Positions 25,554 through 37,800 of a DNA stretch of 64,000 nt are shown here, one piece after another. Numbering within the stretch: position 1 is the first letter of the stretch; every line of letters starts with the position of its first letter. Location: contig CM068546.1 of assembly GCA_035048495.1 (NCBI GenBank), positions 38,892,674 to 38,956,673 of the forward strand. Reading direction: 5' to 3'. The translations under genes were made by a program, and so were the position numbers. The notes under the pieces are model-generated. The model saw only the letters and a program-made list of their open reading frames with translations, had not been told where the DNA came from and did not search any database. Source of the DNA: Euptelea pleiosperma (Eukaryota; Streptophyta; Magnoliopsida; Ranunculales; Eupteleaceae).

Positions 25554-26214
25554 CACTCTTTTCAAGTTATGGGTTTTTCCAATTTGCAAATTGCAGGTTT
25601 TGTTTTTGATTGGTAAGCGAAACATTGTAACGACACTAATTAAATGAATCAATACTTGATTAACCAATAAGGATTTTCCAATATTTGGAGTGTTTTCTTT
25701 TCTTTCAATTTCTCATTTGTGGGCACTTCAAGAAGTCGTGTTGGTCTCTATTGTGTTTGATGATTTGTAGAGCTGAGGTGACGTTTCTAAATCTATATAT
25801 ATATATATTTGAAGATTAAAAGGTCATTTCGTATGTTTAAGAAGATAAACTTATGAGCTTCAAACAATCACCCATTTTGATAGTGGGAGTGGAAACCAAC
25901 GGACTTGGTCTGTCATGAAAACATGTGAGATCTTATCGTGTTAGTTCGGCCTGGTTTAACCCTGATCTGATCCTAAACTTACACCATTGTAGCCCAACCA
26001 ATAAGTGAACAGGTTCTAATGGATAAATCTGAACTCAAACCAAAGTGGTTTAACTATTTCAAATAGTCAGGTTACCAATTGACCGATATCTCATTGCAGA
26101 AATCGATCAAAATTGGCATTGGTGAGCGTTAAACCGAACCTAAACTGAACTTGACTTTGTATATAATCTAACGGCAAACAAACAAAACCTTCGACTCAGG
26201 CTAGATTTCCTCCA

Positions 26215-26865
26215 ATTGATTTTCCGGAAAATTGCAGAAAAGAAAATAAACTTTAATTTATTTACAAAAAAGAATACAACTTTTCTCAAATCCCAAAAAA
26301 GAAAACGAAACGCCCTTTCAAAGGGCGTTTCGTCTGCTGTCAGTCCAATCAGTCGTCGACTGACTAACGAATGACTGATGGCTGACACGTCTGACAAACG
26401 CCCTTTTAAAGGGCGTTTATTCTTGAGAAATTTAAAAAAGACGTCTCATAATTCCTCTACGAATATCGGAATGATCTGAATTTTTGTGAGGATGATCTCC
26501 TCACCGTAGAGATCATCCTCACCAAAAATCAGCCATTGATTCATCTTCTGGTACGCCAAAGGGCGTTTTTTACTGACAAACGCCCTTTAAAATAACGTCT
26601 GTCAGGTTGTCAGATGTCGGACCGACACTGACAGACGTTTTTCAAAAAGGCGTTTATTACTGAAAAACGCCCTTTAAAAGAGCGTTTTTCAGAAAAAACG
26701 CCCTTTTAAAGAGCGTTTTTTAATAAACATGTGCCACGTCATGAAACGCCCTTTTAAAGAGCGTTTCGTTTTCTTTTTTGGGATTTGCGAAAACTTGTAT
26801 TCTTTTTTGTAAATGAATTAAAGTTGGTTTTCTTTTCTGCAATTTTCCGTTGATTTTCCCATCAA
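26215..26865. mobile_element. Foldback element built of AAAGGGCGTTT palindromes
   Basis: Long inverted arms of about 125 bp: the left (26215-26340) contains GAAAATTGCAGAAAAG and CCCAAAAAAGAAAACG; the right (26740-26865) contains the complements CTTTTTTGGGATTTG and CTTTTCTGCAATTTTCC. The interior holds at least six near-perfect palindromes of the type AAACGCCC..TTTAAA..GGGCGTTT and a copy of the GATCTCCTCACC repeat (26490-26550). No coding region. It should form a very stable hairpin if transcribed. Ends and target duplication are unclear. Confidence 0.65.
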
Positions 26866-28278
26866 CAATGGCCCACTAAGAGAATTGTAACCAAATAACG
26901 GATATGCTCCAAATGTAGTATAAGACACTGAACCCAGAAACCCAATTTAGTGACATGTCCATAAGATAGCAAATTTTCAAATGGAGTATTTTTTTTTTTT
27001 TTTTGATAAATCAAGATGTATTAAAATAGGAGATCCAGCAGATCTCAAAGATACATACTAGTAAAACAAAAAGGAGAAAATCAAAACAAAAGATGATGAT
27101 GGAACCTGAAAACCATGTCCCTAAAAAAAATACCCCTTGTCTCATGACATATACTAACCCCTCGGAATAAAAAGGCCTTAATGTTTAATATAACTCCGTG
27201 AAATGAACTCTCTTTGCCTTTTAATGTTCTCCTGTTCTTTTCCAGCCAAATCTCCTATATAACTGTCAAAGACACCATTTTCCACAGCACTTCCCCCTTG
27301 GTGACAACAAGGGGAATGGCCAACTTGCCAAGACTTCCCCTATGCTCCCCGACATTTTCAAGAATTTTAAGGAAAAAAGAAAAGAAAAATAAAACCATTC
27401 ATGCAAAAAAGATCAATAACATTCATGTAAAACAAAACCACAAAATTTCAAATTGTATGTCGTCCATGGTCACCATGTACCGAGCATTGTTAAGGGGGCA
27501 TTAATAATCAGTAACATTAATGTAAAATAGATGGAATTTGACTTTGAGGAAAAAAGATTACCAAGAGTAAAAGGTTGCTCCAAAGAGAGTTGCAGAGGCG
27601 AGGAAACGGCGCGACTGTTGGCAGAGGGTTCGTGATGCTGGAAGGTTGCGAGCTGCGATCGACGATTGCAGCGTAGATACGAAGAGACGAAATCCCTAAT
27701 GGCGTTCCAATTCTCAAGAGCGCGGGCGAGAGAGAGAGAGAGACAAACAGAGAGAGAAAAAAAAAATCAGCTGGGAAGGTTATTGGAGCGTGGGGTTAGT
27801 AGCGTTTCGGAGGGAAAGAGAAGAAAACAGAAAAGAAGCGTGGAGCGGTAGAGAAGAGAAGAAAGCAGAGCTGTTGCCCGTTAGAGAGAAGTTGTCAGAG
27901 AACAAATTTTTGAGAGAAACCCGATCGTCGCTCCGAGTAGGTAACCTGGCTATTCGTCGAATTTTCTCTTCTCTTATTAAATCTCCATCTTTCCTCCACC
28001 CGTCTCTCTTCTGCAACTCCAGTGTCTCCTGACTCTCCACTACCACAGATGATTATGAGAAGAAGAGGGATACAGAATTCCATTTTCAGTAAATTGGACC
28101 AAAAGCAATCGGTTCTATCAATGGAAAGCATATCGGCAATTCTTCTACAACCTCAACTGCAAAGCATGGCTGCATGAGAGAATCTCAACTTTTATCAACT
28201 GAGCAATTCTTGGATGCTCATGTCCCTCCCCAACGTTGATGACGGACCACAGTATGAGCCACGTGTCATTTCTTTAGA
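26866..28278. other. Intergenic; GA-rich tract, no supported gene
   Basis: It contains a T15 tract (26990-27004) and a purine-rich GAGA stretch (27728-27765). The region 27520-28100 looks like a promoter/leader (C/T- and GA-rich, many short frames), but no downstream exon could be joined, so it may be a relic. Confidence 0.4.
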
Positions 28279-28644
28279 GAGTAAAACTTTGTCACAACGT
28301 TCTGACAAGCTTCTGAAATGCAAAACACAGGCCACATGGCACACTTTTAGTGGACGCTGACCGTATGGATGTTTGGCCAGTCCCTCTAAACCAAAGATCA
28401 GCCTTTTCTAAGCGATTCCATCGAAGTTATTTTCATAGGTTGATTTTAACAGTATGAATTCGAGCATTATTGAGCCTTATTTGGGTGCAAAGATCAAATG
28501 TTATAAATCCCTAATCGGGCTGATTTTTGGATTAGAGGTCCATTTAGGGACTGGGCAAACATCAATACGGTCATCGTCCACTAAGAGTACCACGTGGCAT
28601 ATAGTTTTGCATTGTGTCAGAATGCCGTGACAGAAGTTTTACTT
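28279..28644. mobile_element. G-box MITE, complete, Mutator-type, 9-bp TSD
   Basis: A 366-bp element. Ends GAGTAAAACTT and the complement GAAGTTTTACTT; next, GTCACAACGTTCTGACA and its partner TGTCAGAATGCCGTGAC; then GCAAAACACAGGCCACATGG and its partner. The core has GACCGTATGGATGTTTGGCC and CAATACGGTC, with the loop TTTTCATAGGTTGATTTTAAC. A perfect 9-bp duplication TTCTTTAGA flanks it (28270-28278, 28645-28653). No coding capacity, so a transposase elsewhere in the genome would have moved it. Confidence 0.88.
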
Positions 28645-28653
28645 TTCTTTAGA

Positions 28654-29125
28654 ATTCAGAAACTACTGACCATATGGAAGTTTGTCACAAAAAATCAGCC
28701 TGATTAGTAATTTATAACGGGTCGAGTTGGGGGAACCCATTTTTGACACTCATTTTGGCGTACCCACATAGAAGAATCAATGGCAAGATCATCCTCACAA
28801 AAATTCAAATCGTTCTGATATTCATAAACTAGTTTAGAAGCTGAAGAATTATGGACCGTCGATATTACCGTGTAACTTGAAAACCACATTTGATGCATGG
28901 GGTTAGAAATTTCGGAATGGGCTGATTTTTTGTTGGGAGTGATCTATATGGTGAGGAGATCATCCCCACCAAAAATCAGCCATTGATTCATCTTCTATGT
29001 GGGTACGCCAAAATGGGTGTCCCCCCCGAGCCCGACCCATTTATTTAGAGTCCTTTCATGGGTTAAAATTCAACCCTGGGATTTGGATATTATTGGGGGG
29101 GTAGTCAATAATATTGGGGGGTACT
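28654..29125. mobile_element. G-box MITE copy split by a second MITE
   Basis: Outer element: 28654-28726 (ACTGACCATATGGAAGTTTG, AAAATCAGCCTGATTAGTAA) continues at about 29041 (TCCTTTCATGGGTTAAAATTC). Inserted between them at 28727-29040 is another inverted-repeat element with ends GGGTCGAGTTGGGGGAACCC and the complement CCCCCCCGAGCCCGACCC, with TTTTGGCGTACCCACATAGA near the ends. The right part of the outer copy is degraded. Confidence 0.65.
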
Positions 29126-29349
29126 CAATATTATCGAAGCCCATGTTCTTTCTGTTTTGATCAGGGAAAGAGAGAAAAGGAAAAGAGAGAAAAAGATCCT
29201 TGAGTTGTGAATTGATATTAAATCCCTTGACCTTATCACCTTCAATTCATGGCCATCTTTTTGGAGCTATCCCTTTGTTGCTTTCGGCGGGGAGGCTTAG
29301 TCATACAATGTTACTTTTGATTCATTTCAACAATGCACCCATCCCACAT

Positions 29350-29942
29350 ATTTTAGATGAAATTTTTTTGAAACGAACCCACCCTAGTTTAAGGGTATTT
29401 TTCAAAAAGAAGAGTATTTTTTTAAATTTGTCAAAACAAACTTAGGACGCCAAACCGTTAGGCGTATTCTCATGAAACTTTAAAAGGGCCGAATTACCCT
29501 CTTCAAACGATACCCCAAACGGTTTGGCGTATGTTGTTATAAGACGTCATATAGTATGACGTCTTATTCTGTTAGGCGTTTATTTTTTTTACCATACCCA
29601 CGTTTGATGATGTTAGAAATTTCAAAACAGGTGATCTATATGGTGAGGAGATCATCCTCACCAAAATTCAGCCATTGATTCATCTTCCATGTGGGTACAC
29701 CAAAATTGTGTCTCAAAAAAAGGTCAAATTGCTGTCAGACGCCATATTGTTTGGGGTCTGACAGTAATTTGACCTTTTTTTAGGTGACAAGATAAGGGCA
29801 AATCTGCCATTAAAATATTTTTTTGAGCATACGTCATACGGTTTGGCGTTATAGGTTTGTTTTGACAAATTTCAAAAAATAAGGTTTTTTTTGAAAAATA
29901 TCCTTAAACTTGGGTTCGTTTCGAAAATTTCCCTATTTTAGA
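29350..29942. mobile_element. Foldback element with nested palindrome repeat
   Basis: The left arm (TATTTTAGATGAAATTTTTT, GAAACGAACCC, TTTAAGGGTATTTTTC) is the inverse of the right arm (GAAAAATATCCTTAAACTTG, GGGTTCGTTTCGAAAATTTC, CCTATTTTAG). A second inner pair is ACGCCAAACCGTTAGGCG and CATACGGTTTGGCGT. A GATCTCCTCACC repeat sits inside (29630-29715). No coding region and no clean target duplication. Confidence 0.6.
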
Positions 29943-30124
29943 ACACTCCTTGCTAACAAGAGCCTTTCCCTTTCATCTCATAGAAAGACGGTACACATCA
30001 TCATATTGACAACAAAGTATACATACTATGCAATGTATACATGTCACACATGTGTGTGCACGTGTGTCACTTTCTCTTTATCGCCATTCTTCTGTTTAAG
30101 AACTGCGCCCCCACTCAATATAAA

Positions 30125-30452
30125 CTATTCAATCTTCTTCTTCTCTCTCTTTTCTGAGTACCCCTCGTGTCCACCAATCTTGCTTGAAAGCTTTACAGGG
30201 GGAACATCCTTATGTGAGAAGATCATAAGATCTTCTTTTTTGAATTTTTATGAGGATGATCTCCTCACCACAGAGATCATACTCACCAAAAATCAGCCAT
30301 TGATTCATCTTCTATGTGGTACTCCAAAATGGATGTCAAAAAATGGGGGTAAAAAATGGTTAAATAAGGATGTTCGCCTTGTAAAGCTTTCAAGCAAGAT
30401 TGGTGCGCAGGAGGGGTAATCAGAAAAGAGATAAAAAAGAAGATTTAATAGA
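30125..30452. mobile_element. Foldback element sharing a short run with haspin exon 11
   Basis: Inverted arms at about 30125-30215 and 30360-30452: TTCAATCTTCTTCTTCTC, TTTTCTGAGTACCCCTC, CACCAATCTTGCTTGAAAGC and their complements. The inner edge at 30189-30211 is identical over 23 bp to 21917-21939, the acceptor and start of haspin exon 11. A GATCTCCTCACC repeat lies in the loop. It could be an inverted-repeat transposon that picked up a gene scrap. Confidence 0.55.
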
Positions 30453-31498
30453 TTATCTCGTTTGATAGATAACCTTCTCAATCCTTATGGTGAGAAGATC
30501 TTCTTCTTGCTATACATACGATGATGACATAATCTATGTGCTAATGCATGCATGTCAAATATGATACTAAGCAGTAGTAGTACTCGTTCAAGCTCATTGA
30601 TCCCCGTCAAACAAACAGCTAACCACAAATCCAACTGATGTTGACCTACTGGTTGGTTTGCACATATATCATACTCGTGCGCATATAATACAATAAATAT
30701 ACAGATATTTTATATCGAGTCGGTCTAGAGCTACACGCATCACTTACATCCAATTCCTACACCCGGCGGTGTGGCCCACGTAACGGTCATATTAGACAAT
30801 TCAACTTCAAGGTGAGTTTTTCGATATTTTTGAGACCTCTTTATAAAAAAGAAAAAAAAAAAATAGTCCATTTTGACATTCCTAACCTCATGAAAATGAC
30901 TTGAATTTAAAAGAAAAACTATCTAATAAATTTACCGTTACTTTAAGACGACTTTTTATAAGGTTAGTTATGTCGGAATTGATTGATTTTTGGAGATCAT
31001 GATCAACACGACGATAACGAGCCGTTGGATTGTCGAACATGATCTCCATGTGGGCTCTACTACCGGATGTAATAAGTGGATGTATGTAAGAAATGGGTAG
31101 CATGTGTGTTGCCATTTGCCATATCCGGGATCCGGCTGCTTTTTATCTTTAGCTCATTTTTTGAAAAGGAAAAAAAAAACTGTTGATTCTTTGGACTGTT
31201 GGACTTGAGACAGAACAGCACCCAACCCTATCCACGATGACATGACAAAGTAACGTCTTTTTTCTTTATGATTCCAACAAATTCACCTCTCTTTTACTTT
31301 TTTTCCTTTTCTCTCCTCTCAGCTTTATCTTTGACGCTTTTTCCCCTTTTTATTTTTTATTTTTTATCTTCTCTTCTCTTTCTCTACTCTCTTTTGATTC
31401 CACTGCTTTGTTTATTGCTCTTTAGAGACTTCCTTGCAGAAATCACATAAAAATTCCAGTTGGGTCTCCTCCAAAACCCAGAAACACTTCTCGTTGTA
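30453..31498 (+). promoter_or_regulatory. Upstream region of the X8/GH17-like gene
   Basis: AT-rich DNA ending in a strong pyrimidine tract (31290-31412: repeated TTTTTCCTTTTCTCTCCTC-like runs) just before the start codon. Such Y-patches are typical of plant core promoters and 5' leaders. No TATA box can be assigned with certainty. Confidence 0.45.
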
Positions 31499-33972
31499 AT
31501 GGCTAAGGGAGTTTCTATGTTCATCTTCTTATTCTTCTTCCTTTCTGTTCTCACAGTCTGTTCTTCAGGTAAGTACAGCTTACTGCACTTGAATCTGCTC
31601 TTTTTCACTTGCAGTATTCAAGGGGAAAAAAATCGTCAAAAACCCACAAAAACCTCAGTTCCTTTTTATTTTTATGTTTTCTTTGGTCTCTAAAATCATT
31701 AAAATTTCCAAGTAGGGACTAAAGGATCTGGAGAAGAATTAATAGGGATCTGGGGTTGAAGTTGAACAGAAAAAAAAATCTAGCTTGGAAACTAAATTTC
31801 CTGTTTTGTGAAAGAAAATTTTCAGACTACCTCACCTATCATTATGAAATTCCTCAGAAACCCTTTTGATTAATCTTATTTTACTGATTCCTAGTGTTAC
31901 CAGTCATATTTCCTTGGAAAGAAATGTTGGGTCTTGTTTACACTTTTCTTTTTCCTCTTTTTTTCATCTCCAGGAACTCTGGTGGGTTTCTCCTATGATG
32001 CAAGGAGAAACAGTGCAACTTCATCAACTAGAGAAGTCATATCTTTCCTGAAGAAAAACAAGGTATCCCCTTCTCAGATTAGGGTCTCTGTTGCAGATAA
32101 CAGGGTTTTGGGTACATTGTCCAATGCTGGAGTACCCGTTGATCTCTATTTAAATGAAAAAGAAGTTGAGAATCTGAGAAAATCCAAAGCTTCAGCCGTT
32201 TCATGGCTCAAAACCCACCTTATACCCTTTCTCCCTTGTATAAACATCACTAGCATCATAGTTAGTAGCAGCAGTAGCATCTCTGTTGCACAAAAACAGC
32301 TGCCTTTGCTCCTACACACCTTGAATTCTATCCATTCGGCCCTCAAGAGCTTCGATCTCGATCATCAAGTGAAGGTCTCAGTCGTGTTCTTGCTTTCAAC
32401 TCTAGAGAAATTAGACAGACAGCATTCAAGAGATCTACGTGAGGTTGTGGATTTTATTCGGAATTATAGGTCATTTATCATTGTAGAAACTGATATCAAT
32501 GGACAATTGAGCATGGGAGATCAGTTCATTGGATTGGCGATCAAAACAGCTACATCTGTGGCTACTGTTCTTCAGTACAGTGATGTTGCAATGGTTTTAA
32601 ATGTTAAGAGCTCCGCAGTTCCTAGTGCAACAGAAGTCGCAGAATTCACTAACAAGATGATGCAATCTTTAGAAAATCACACTCATATCATAGATAGGAT
32701 TTCTGGGTTTTTTGCTGAAATCTCCCCCATGGAGGAATCTGAGGAGAAGGAACTGAACAGGGAAGAACAGATCTTCCATTCTTCCCATAGAGAACTCCGT
32801 AATCGCATCAACAAGAACAATCCCATCTCAGCGACCAAAAGAACTCCAACAACAATCTTTCCTACAATCGCCGTAACGAATCATGAGATGACACCTATCA
32901 CCATCCCCCCTGCGAACCCCACACCAACAATCGTCACTGTTCCCTCAACAACCCCTGTTACCATAACACCAACGAATCCTGCTACGACGCCTGTTACAGT
33001 TCCCATCACCACTCCAGTTGTAACCACACCCATCACTGTACCCTCTACAAATCCTGTCAATCCACCTACAACGGTACCGATAAGCAATCCGATTACGACA
33101 CCGCCACCAATAACCAACCCGGTAACTACTTATCCAGTCCCACCACCTGGCAGCATTCCCATCACAAACCCAGTGACGCCTCCTGCAACGACTAGTTCGC
33201 CGGGGCAGACCTGGTGTGTGGCAAAGACTGGAGCTATGGAGAGTGCACTTCAGGTTGCACTGGATTATGCATGTGGGATGGGCGGCGCAGACTGCTCCAC
33301 GATCCAGCAGACAGGAAGCTGCTACAGTCCAAATACTCTCCAGAGCCACGCCTCATATGCATTTAATAGTTATTATCAGAAGAACCCGATGCCGACTAGC
33401 TGTGATTTTGGAGGAGCTGCTGTGATAGTTAACACCAACCCAAGTAAGATTCTCTCTGATTGGCAGTACTAAGTTGCTTAAAGGAAATTGAATCTTTTTC
33501 TCACAACTGTTTAACAAATAATCCTCTTGATTTTCCAACAGGTACTGGCTCTTGCGTTTACCCATCATCATCATCAACAGCAACAAGGTAAAGTACTCGG
33601 TTGTCATGGCTAGTCAATTCTCTCTGTATTTATTTGCTACCTGTTTTGGTATTTGGTAGTAATATATCAAATATTTTTAAATTTTGGATTTGCAGCTCTG
33701 GTTCGCAACCGCCGCCGGTGTTAAATACCAACCCCGTGTCACCACCAGTGTTCAATACTAACCCTGTGTCGCCACCAGTGTTAAATACTAACCCAGTGTC
33801 GCCACCAGTGTTAAATACCAGTAACCCTGCCTCATCTTCGTCAACCATTTTCGGGTCTGAACCTCCTCCCAATATTACCTCAGTGTCCATTGCAGCTGGT
33901 CTGCAGCCACTTTTTGCTTCCATTGTACTACTAACATCCTTTGTCACGAGAAAACTCATGATGGACATGTAA
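31499..33972 (+). CDS. GPI-anchored protein with degenerate GH17 domain and X8 (CBM43) domain
   Basis: Four exons: 31499-31568, 31974-33443, 33542-33587, 33696-33972; phases agree; 620 aa. Residues 1-23 are a signal peptide. Residues 25-270 resemble the N-terminal half of GH17 beta-1,3-glucanases (VGFSYDARRN, SPSQIRVSVADNRVLGTLSN, AVSWLKTHLIPFLPCINITSI), but where GH17 enzymes have V-G-N-E-V with the acid Glu this protein has VSSSSSI (about 120), and the barrel is incomplete, so catalysis is unlikely. A Pro/Thr-rich linker (about 308-435) leads to an X8 domain (about 437-520: WCVAKTGA, YACGMGGADCS, GSCY, SYAFNSYYQ, CDFGG, GSCVYPS), a 10-residue repeat and a hydrophobic C terminus typical of GPI addition. 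X8 domains bind beta-1,3-glucan (callose). Likely a wall or plasmodesma-associated binding protein; the function is inferred. Confidence 0.9.
33712..33823 (+). repeat. 30-bp coding tandem repeat (PPVxNTNPVS)
   Basis: Within exon 4 of the X8 gene a 30-bp unit occurs three full times plus a partial fourth, encoding PPVLNTNPVS or PPVFNTNPVS. Proline- and serine-rich repeats like this extend the stalk between the X8 domain and the membrane anchor and are likely O-glycosylated. The unit number may vary between individuals. Confidence 0.85.
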
Positions 33973-34812
33973 AATTTTAATTCGAAATACCGACAGATCA
34001 ATCAGAACGTCCATGATGGATCAGAACTCCACATATCTGGTTCTGCTCGCTTCTCTTTGAAGAAAAAGAAGCCGCCCGCAGCATTTCTTGGAGCTAGCTT
34101 TGAGCAACATTGATGACATGCTGTAATATCCACCACAAAATGATGCGCTTACCAGAGATGGAATACGAATACTTGATTCTTATTTGTAGTTATAATCTCT
34201 TCATGGTTAAGATGGGAGTTACAGTGTGTTATAATTCAATGTGTAGCTGTATTAAAAAACGCTTTTTAAGGTAAGATAATTGGATGGTATCAGCCCCATT
34301 ACTTGAACAGATCAGATGGTGTCCACAATTTTGATCATTACCATCATGCACAATAACTTGTCTCGAATCGGTTGGCTTATTTTAGGGGATGGGGTCTTTT
34401 TTTTCTGATATTTTTTTTTTTGATCGGTAAAAGATCATATGAATTAGTTAATTCTCGATCATGATCATTATACAAAACTAATTGGAATGGACAGATATAG
34501 AGCATGCCTTTAGCTAGTTGATCTTCAATCACAAGGCCCATATCCAGGAGCACAGTTTTGCTGGGCCCCCTTTTCAAAAGTTGGAGGCATACATATTGAA
34601 GGAATGATCCAATGCATCAGCAACACCAGTTAAAAGGGTATGAATAATAGAAGGAACAAAAACAGGTTGCAGCCGATGGTAAATAAAACAGCTACTACAG
34701 CACTATATAAACAAGAAGGGGCTCTACACCAACCTTCTCTAGTCTACTTAACTAAAGGTGGATCTCTGATTTTTCTTTACACGGAAAAGTAACTGGAAGA
34801 AGAGAGATGATT
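33973..34812. other. Convergent 3' region between X8 gene and NEAP
   Basis: About 0.84 kb between two convergent stop codons, expected to hold both 3' UTRs. It has T- and A-rich tracts (34398-34424). No transposon with readable ends was found. Confidence 0.5.
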
Positions 34813-37800
34813 CTACCGTTTTGCAAATACCACCAGGACCAACATAGACATGGAAACCGCAAACTTGAAGCCAGAGCTTTCCCAAAAGTTCGGCTTGTCA
34901 ACACCCCCACCTCCTCCCTGTTGCTTTGTAGCCAACTGATCTTTTAGTTCTTTCAGAGCTTTGTCCCTTCTCTCTCCCATCTGCCATAAAGAAGAAAAAC
35001 CACAATCTTATAGAGAGCTAATAAAGACATGCATATGGAAGATATAAGGCTCTCTTCATATAGATCCTAATAAGACTCTCTGGGCACATCTCACATTCTT
35101 TTGAATAGAAAAAAATATTCAGTCAACTAAAGGTCACGAAACAGAGGTTAGTCATTCAATGGAATTTCCCTTTTGCACAGGACGCCTATGTGACAAGAGT
35201 TGAATGGTGGGTAACCAATACCCATTTGAGGCTGCAACTTACTTCAAGGACCCTAAAACTTGCAATGGTTATGCAACATGTGGATCTAGGGTTCCCAATT
35301 CATAGACCATAACTACAGTAAACAAACAACGTAGTGTGCACGGTGCACCTAGGAGATCAGTGCACAACATGAATTTTTTCTATTTTTTGTGGGAAGCGGG
35401 TCGGGGGATGACGGCGGGTTAGAACACAAACCTGTGGTATGTACACTTAAGAAGACACTGACAGAGATTCAATTTAATGATCCAAAGAATGATGAATTGA
35501 GAAACCAAGGAAATATTTACCATGCCATCTTAAACAAGGTAAAGAGCACTGGAATTGGGTGTCAAATTTGTCATTGCAAAGAAGAGCAATGACAGAAACG
35601 AAAAATAAAATCAGAATACACCAAGAGTAAGGAGCTTATATATAGGGTCACTATCAAATATAACCAAATGACGGTCTATCACCCTAATTTTGGTAGTCAT
35701 TTAATCCAATGTGTTATGTATTGGGCAATCAGAAGAAAATTTTGCCATATTTCTTGTCCGTCCATAAGACTATGGTAGATCCAATGGTTGTGATCATTCC
35801 ACCAGGTTAGTTTTTTGCCATAGCAGATATCATTACTGGGGACCCATGGATAAGTGGAACTGGGACCTCCTCCCCAACATGTAAACCTCGTGTGCTGCTA
35901 GAACAAAAGGATAGTCTACAATAATGAGATCTACCTTCCTTGCAGCAATGAACAACATCCAGCTCAAGTTTAGCTAAAAGAGGATATATAAATTTACAAG
36001 AATAAGAATATAAATAATACCCTTTGCAGCTTCCGCGTCTGGGAGCGGGCCTCCTGAAGACAGAACTCCAACTTCAGTACCCTCTTCTTCAGTTCCTGAT
36101 CAGCTCTCCGGTGTTTCTCTAACTGTTCCATAACCAGGCCAAAGCTCAGAAATAAACAAGAACTAGAAACTTCAAAAACAGAAAATGCAGCTATTTTGTA
36201 GTGACTCCATTAATAAGAGTAAATTGTATCAGATTCAGTACACTGAACAAGGACGTACCTGTGATTCCAATTCTTTAGTTTTTAGTTTCCAATGTGCAGA
36301 CATAATCCTGATTTCATCTCTCAGTTTAGATATCTCTTCATCCTTCGCAGTTAAATGCTTATTAATCTTCTCAATGTTCTTGGGAGAAACCTCCTCTAAG
36401 ATTTTCCTTAGTTCACAGTCCTTGCTAGCTCCAGCTTTGGCAACTGCTTGCATAATCTCTTGCTCGATTCTTAAAACTTCATCTTTCAGCTGCTTCTGAG
36501 AACCTTCCCTTGCTTTAAGGTCCTGTTGCAGATGATCTAATTGCTCTCCTAGCCTATTAACACGATCCTCATGCTCTTTTAGTGAATTGTTCTTCTCATC
36601 TAATTCCTTCAATAAAGCCAAACAATGGACCTGAGCTGACTGAGCTGAAGCAGCACTTGCATCTGCAGTTGCTTGTGTGGCTGAAAGCTGCGACCGTAGA
36701 TCATCCAGATCCTTGAGGTACTGTGTTGCGTAGTAAAATGTCAAGGGGATGTACACAGATTACAGTTCAATAAAAAGGATAATGACATAATATTTCAAAT
36801 TATATAGAAAACAAGTATGCAATTTGGACAGTAGGCTACTTCCAAGACTGCAAAGTAAATAAAACACAAATTAAACTTGAACAGAAAATGTAGAAACAAA
36901 CACTACCAGCCATATGGTACCCATGGTTCTCCAACTCATCATTCTGGGCCATGCAATCAATGGGGTACCACTTGAAGAAGACAACGCAAATTCAAGAGTA
37001 GAACTTTGATGACAAACATCCATCATCGCCATTGATGACAGACCATGGTATGAGCCACGTGGCACACTCTTAGAGATCGCTGACCCTATGGATGTTTGCC
37101 CTAACCCTAGCTGGACCTACAGACCAAAAATTAGCCTGATCAGTGATTTCTAATCGTTGGATTGGAGTCGTTTTCATGGGTTGATTTTTAACTGTAGAAT
37201 TCAAGCTTTATTTGGGTACAAAGATTCAAAGGTTAGGAATCACTAATCAGGCTGATTTTTGGTATACAAGTCCACCTAGGGATGGGCCAAACATCCATAC
37301 GGTCAGTGGTCTCTAAAAGTCTGCCATGTGGATGTCTCTGTCATCAATGTTATACTTATACTCAAAAGTATTGGCAAACAACATTTCGAAAGGACTTCTT
37401 GTCAAAAACAAATAAGATTGGAATGGAGGGGAAACCTTGACATGCAGAATTGACTGGAAAACAATATTACCAAAGAGCCTTTTCTTTTAGACTAGCCAAG
37501 CGACTTGAAGACACTATTACCGAAGACATTTAAATATTGAGAACGCACTTGTTACCCAATATTAGACTTCTATGATACCCATATACTTCAAAATGAGTGT
37601 CATATCTGTTCTTTATCCATATCGGTCCATAGCCTTGCCGTACCTAGGTAACATAGCTAGATTTTACTATAGTTAAGACTTGAATGAAGACATCTAAAGC
37701 AGAATTTAAGTTAATCCAGCTTGAGAAAGAGTTAGGACATCTTCCGTCGTTGCCCATTAATGATTATAGCCAAATTATGCATTTATTCTCATCTAAGGCA

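Noticed and set aside
33630..34001. Minus-strand open frames opposite the X8 gene repeats
   Set aside because: They are mirror frames of the proline/threonine-rich coding repeats on the plus strand.
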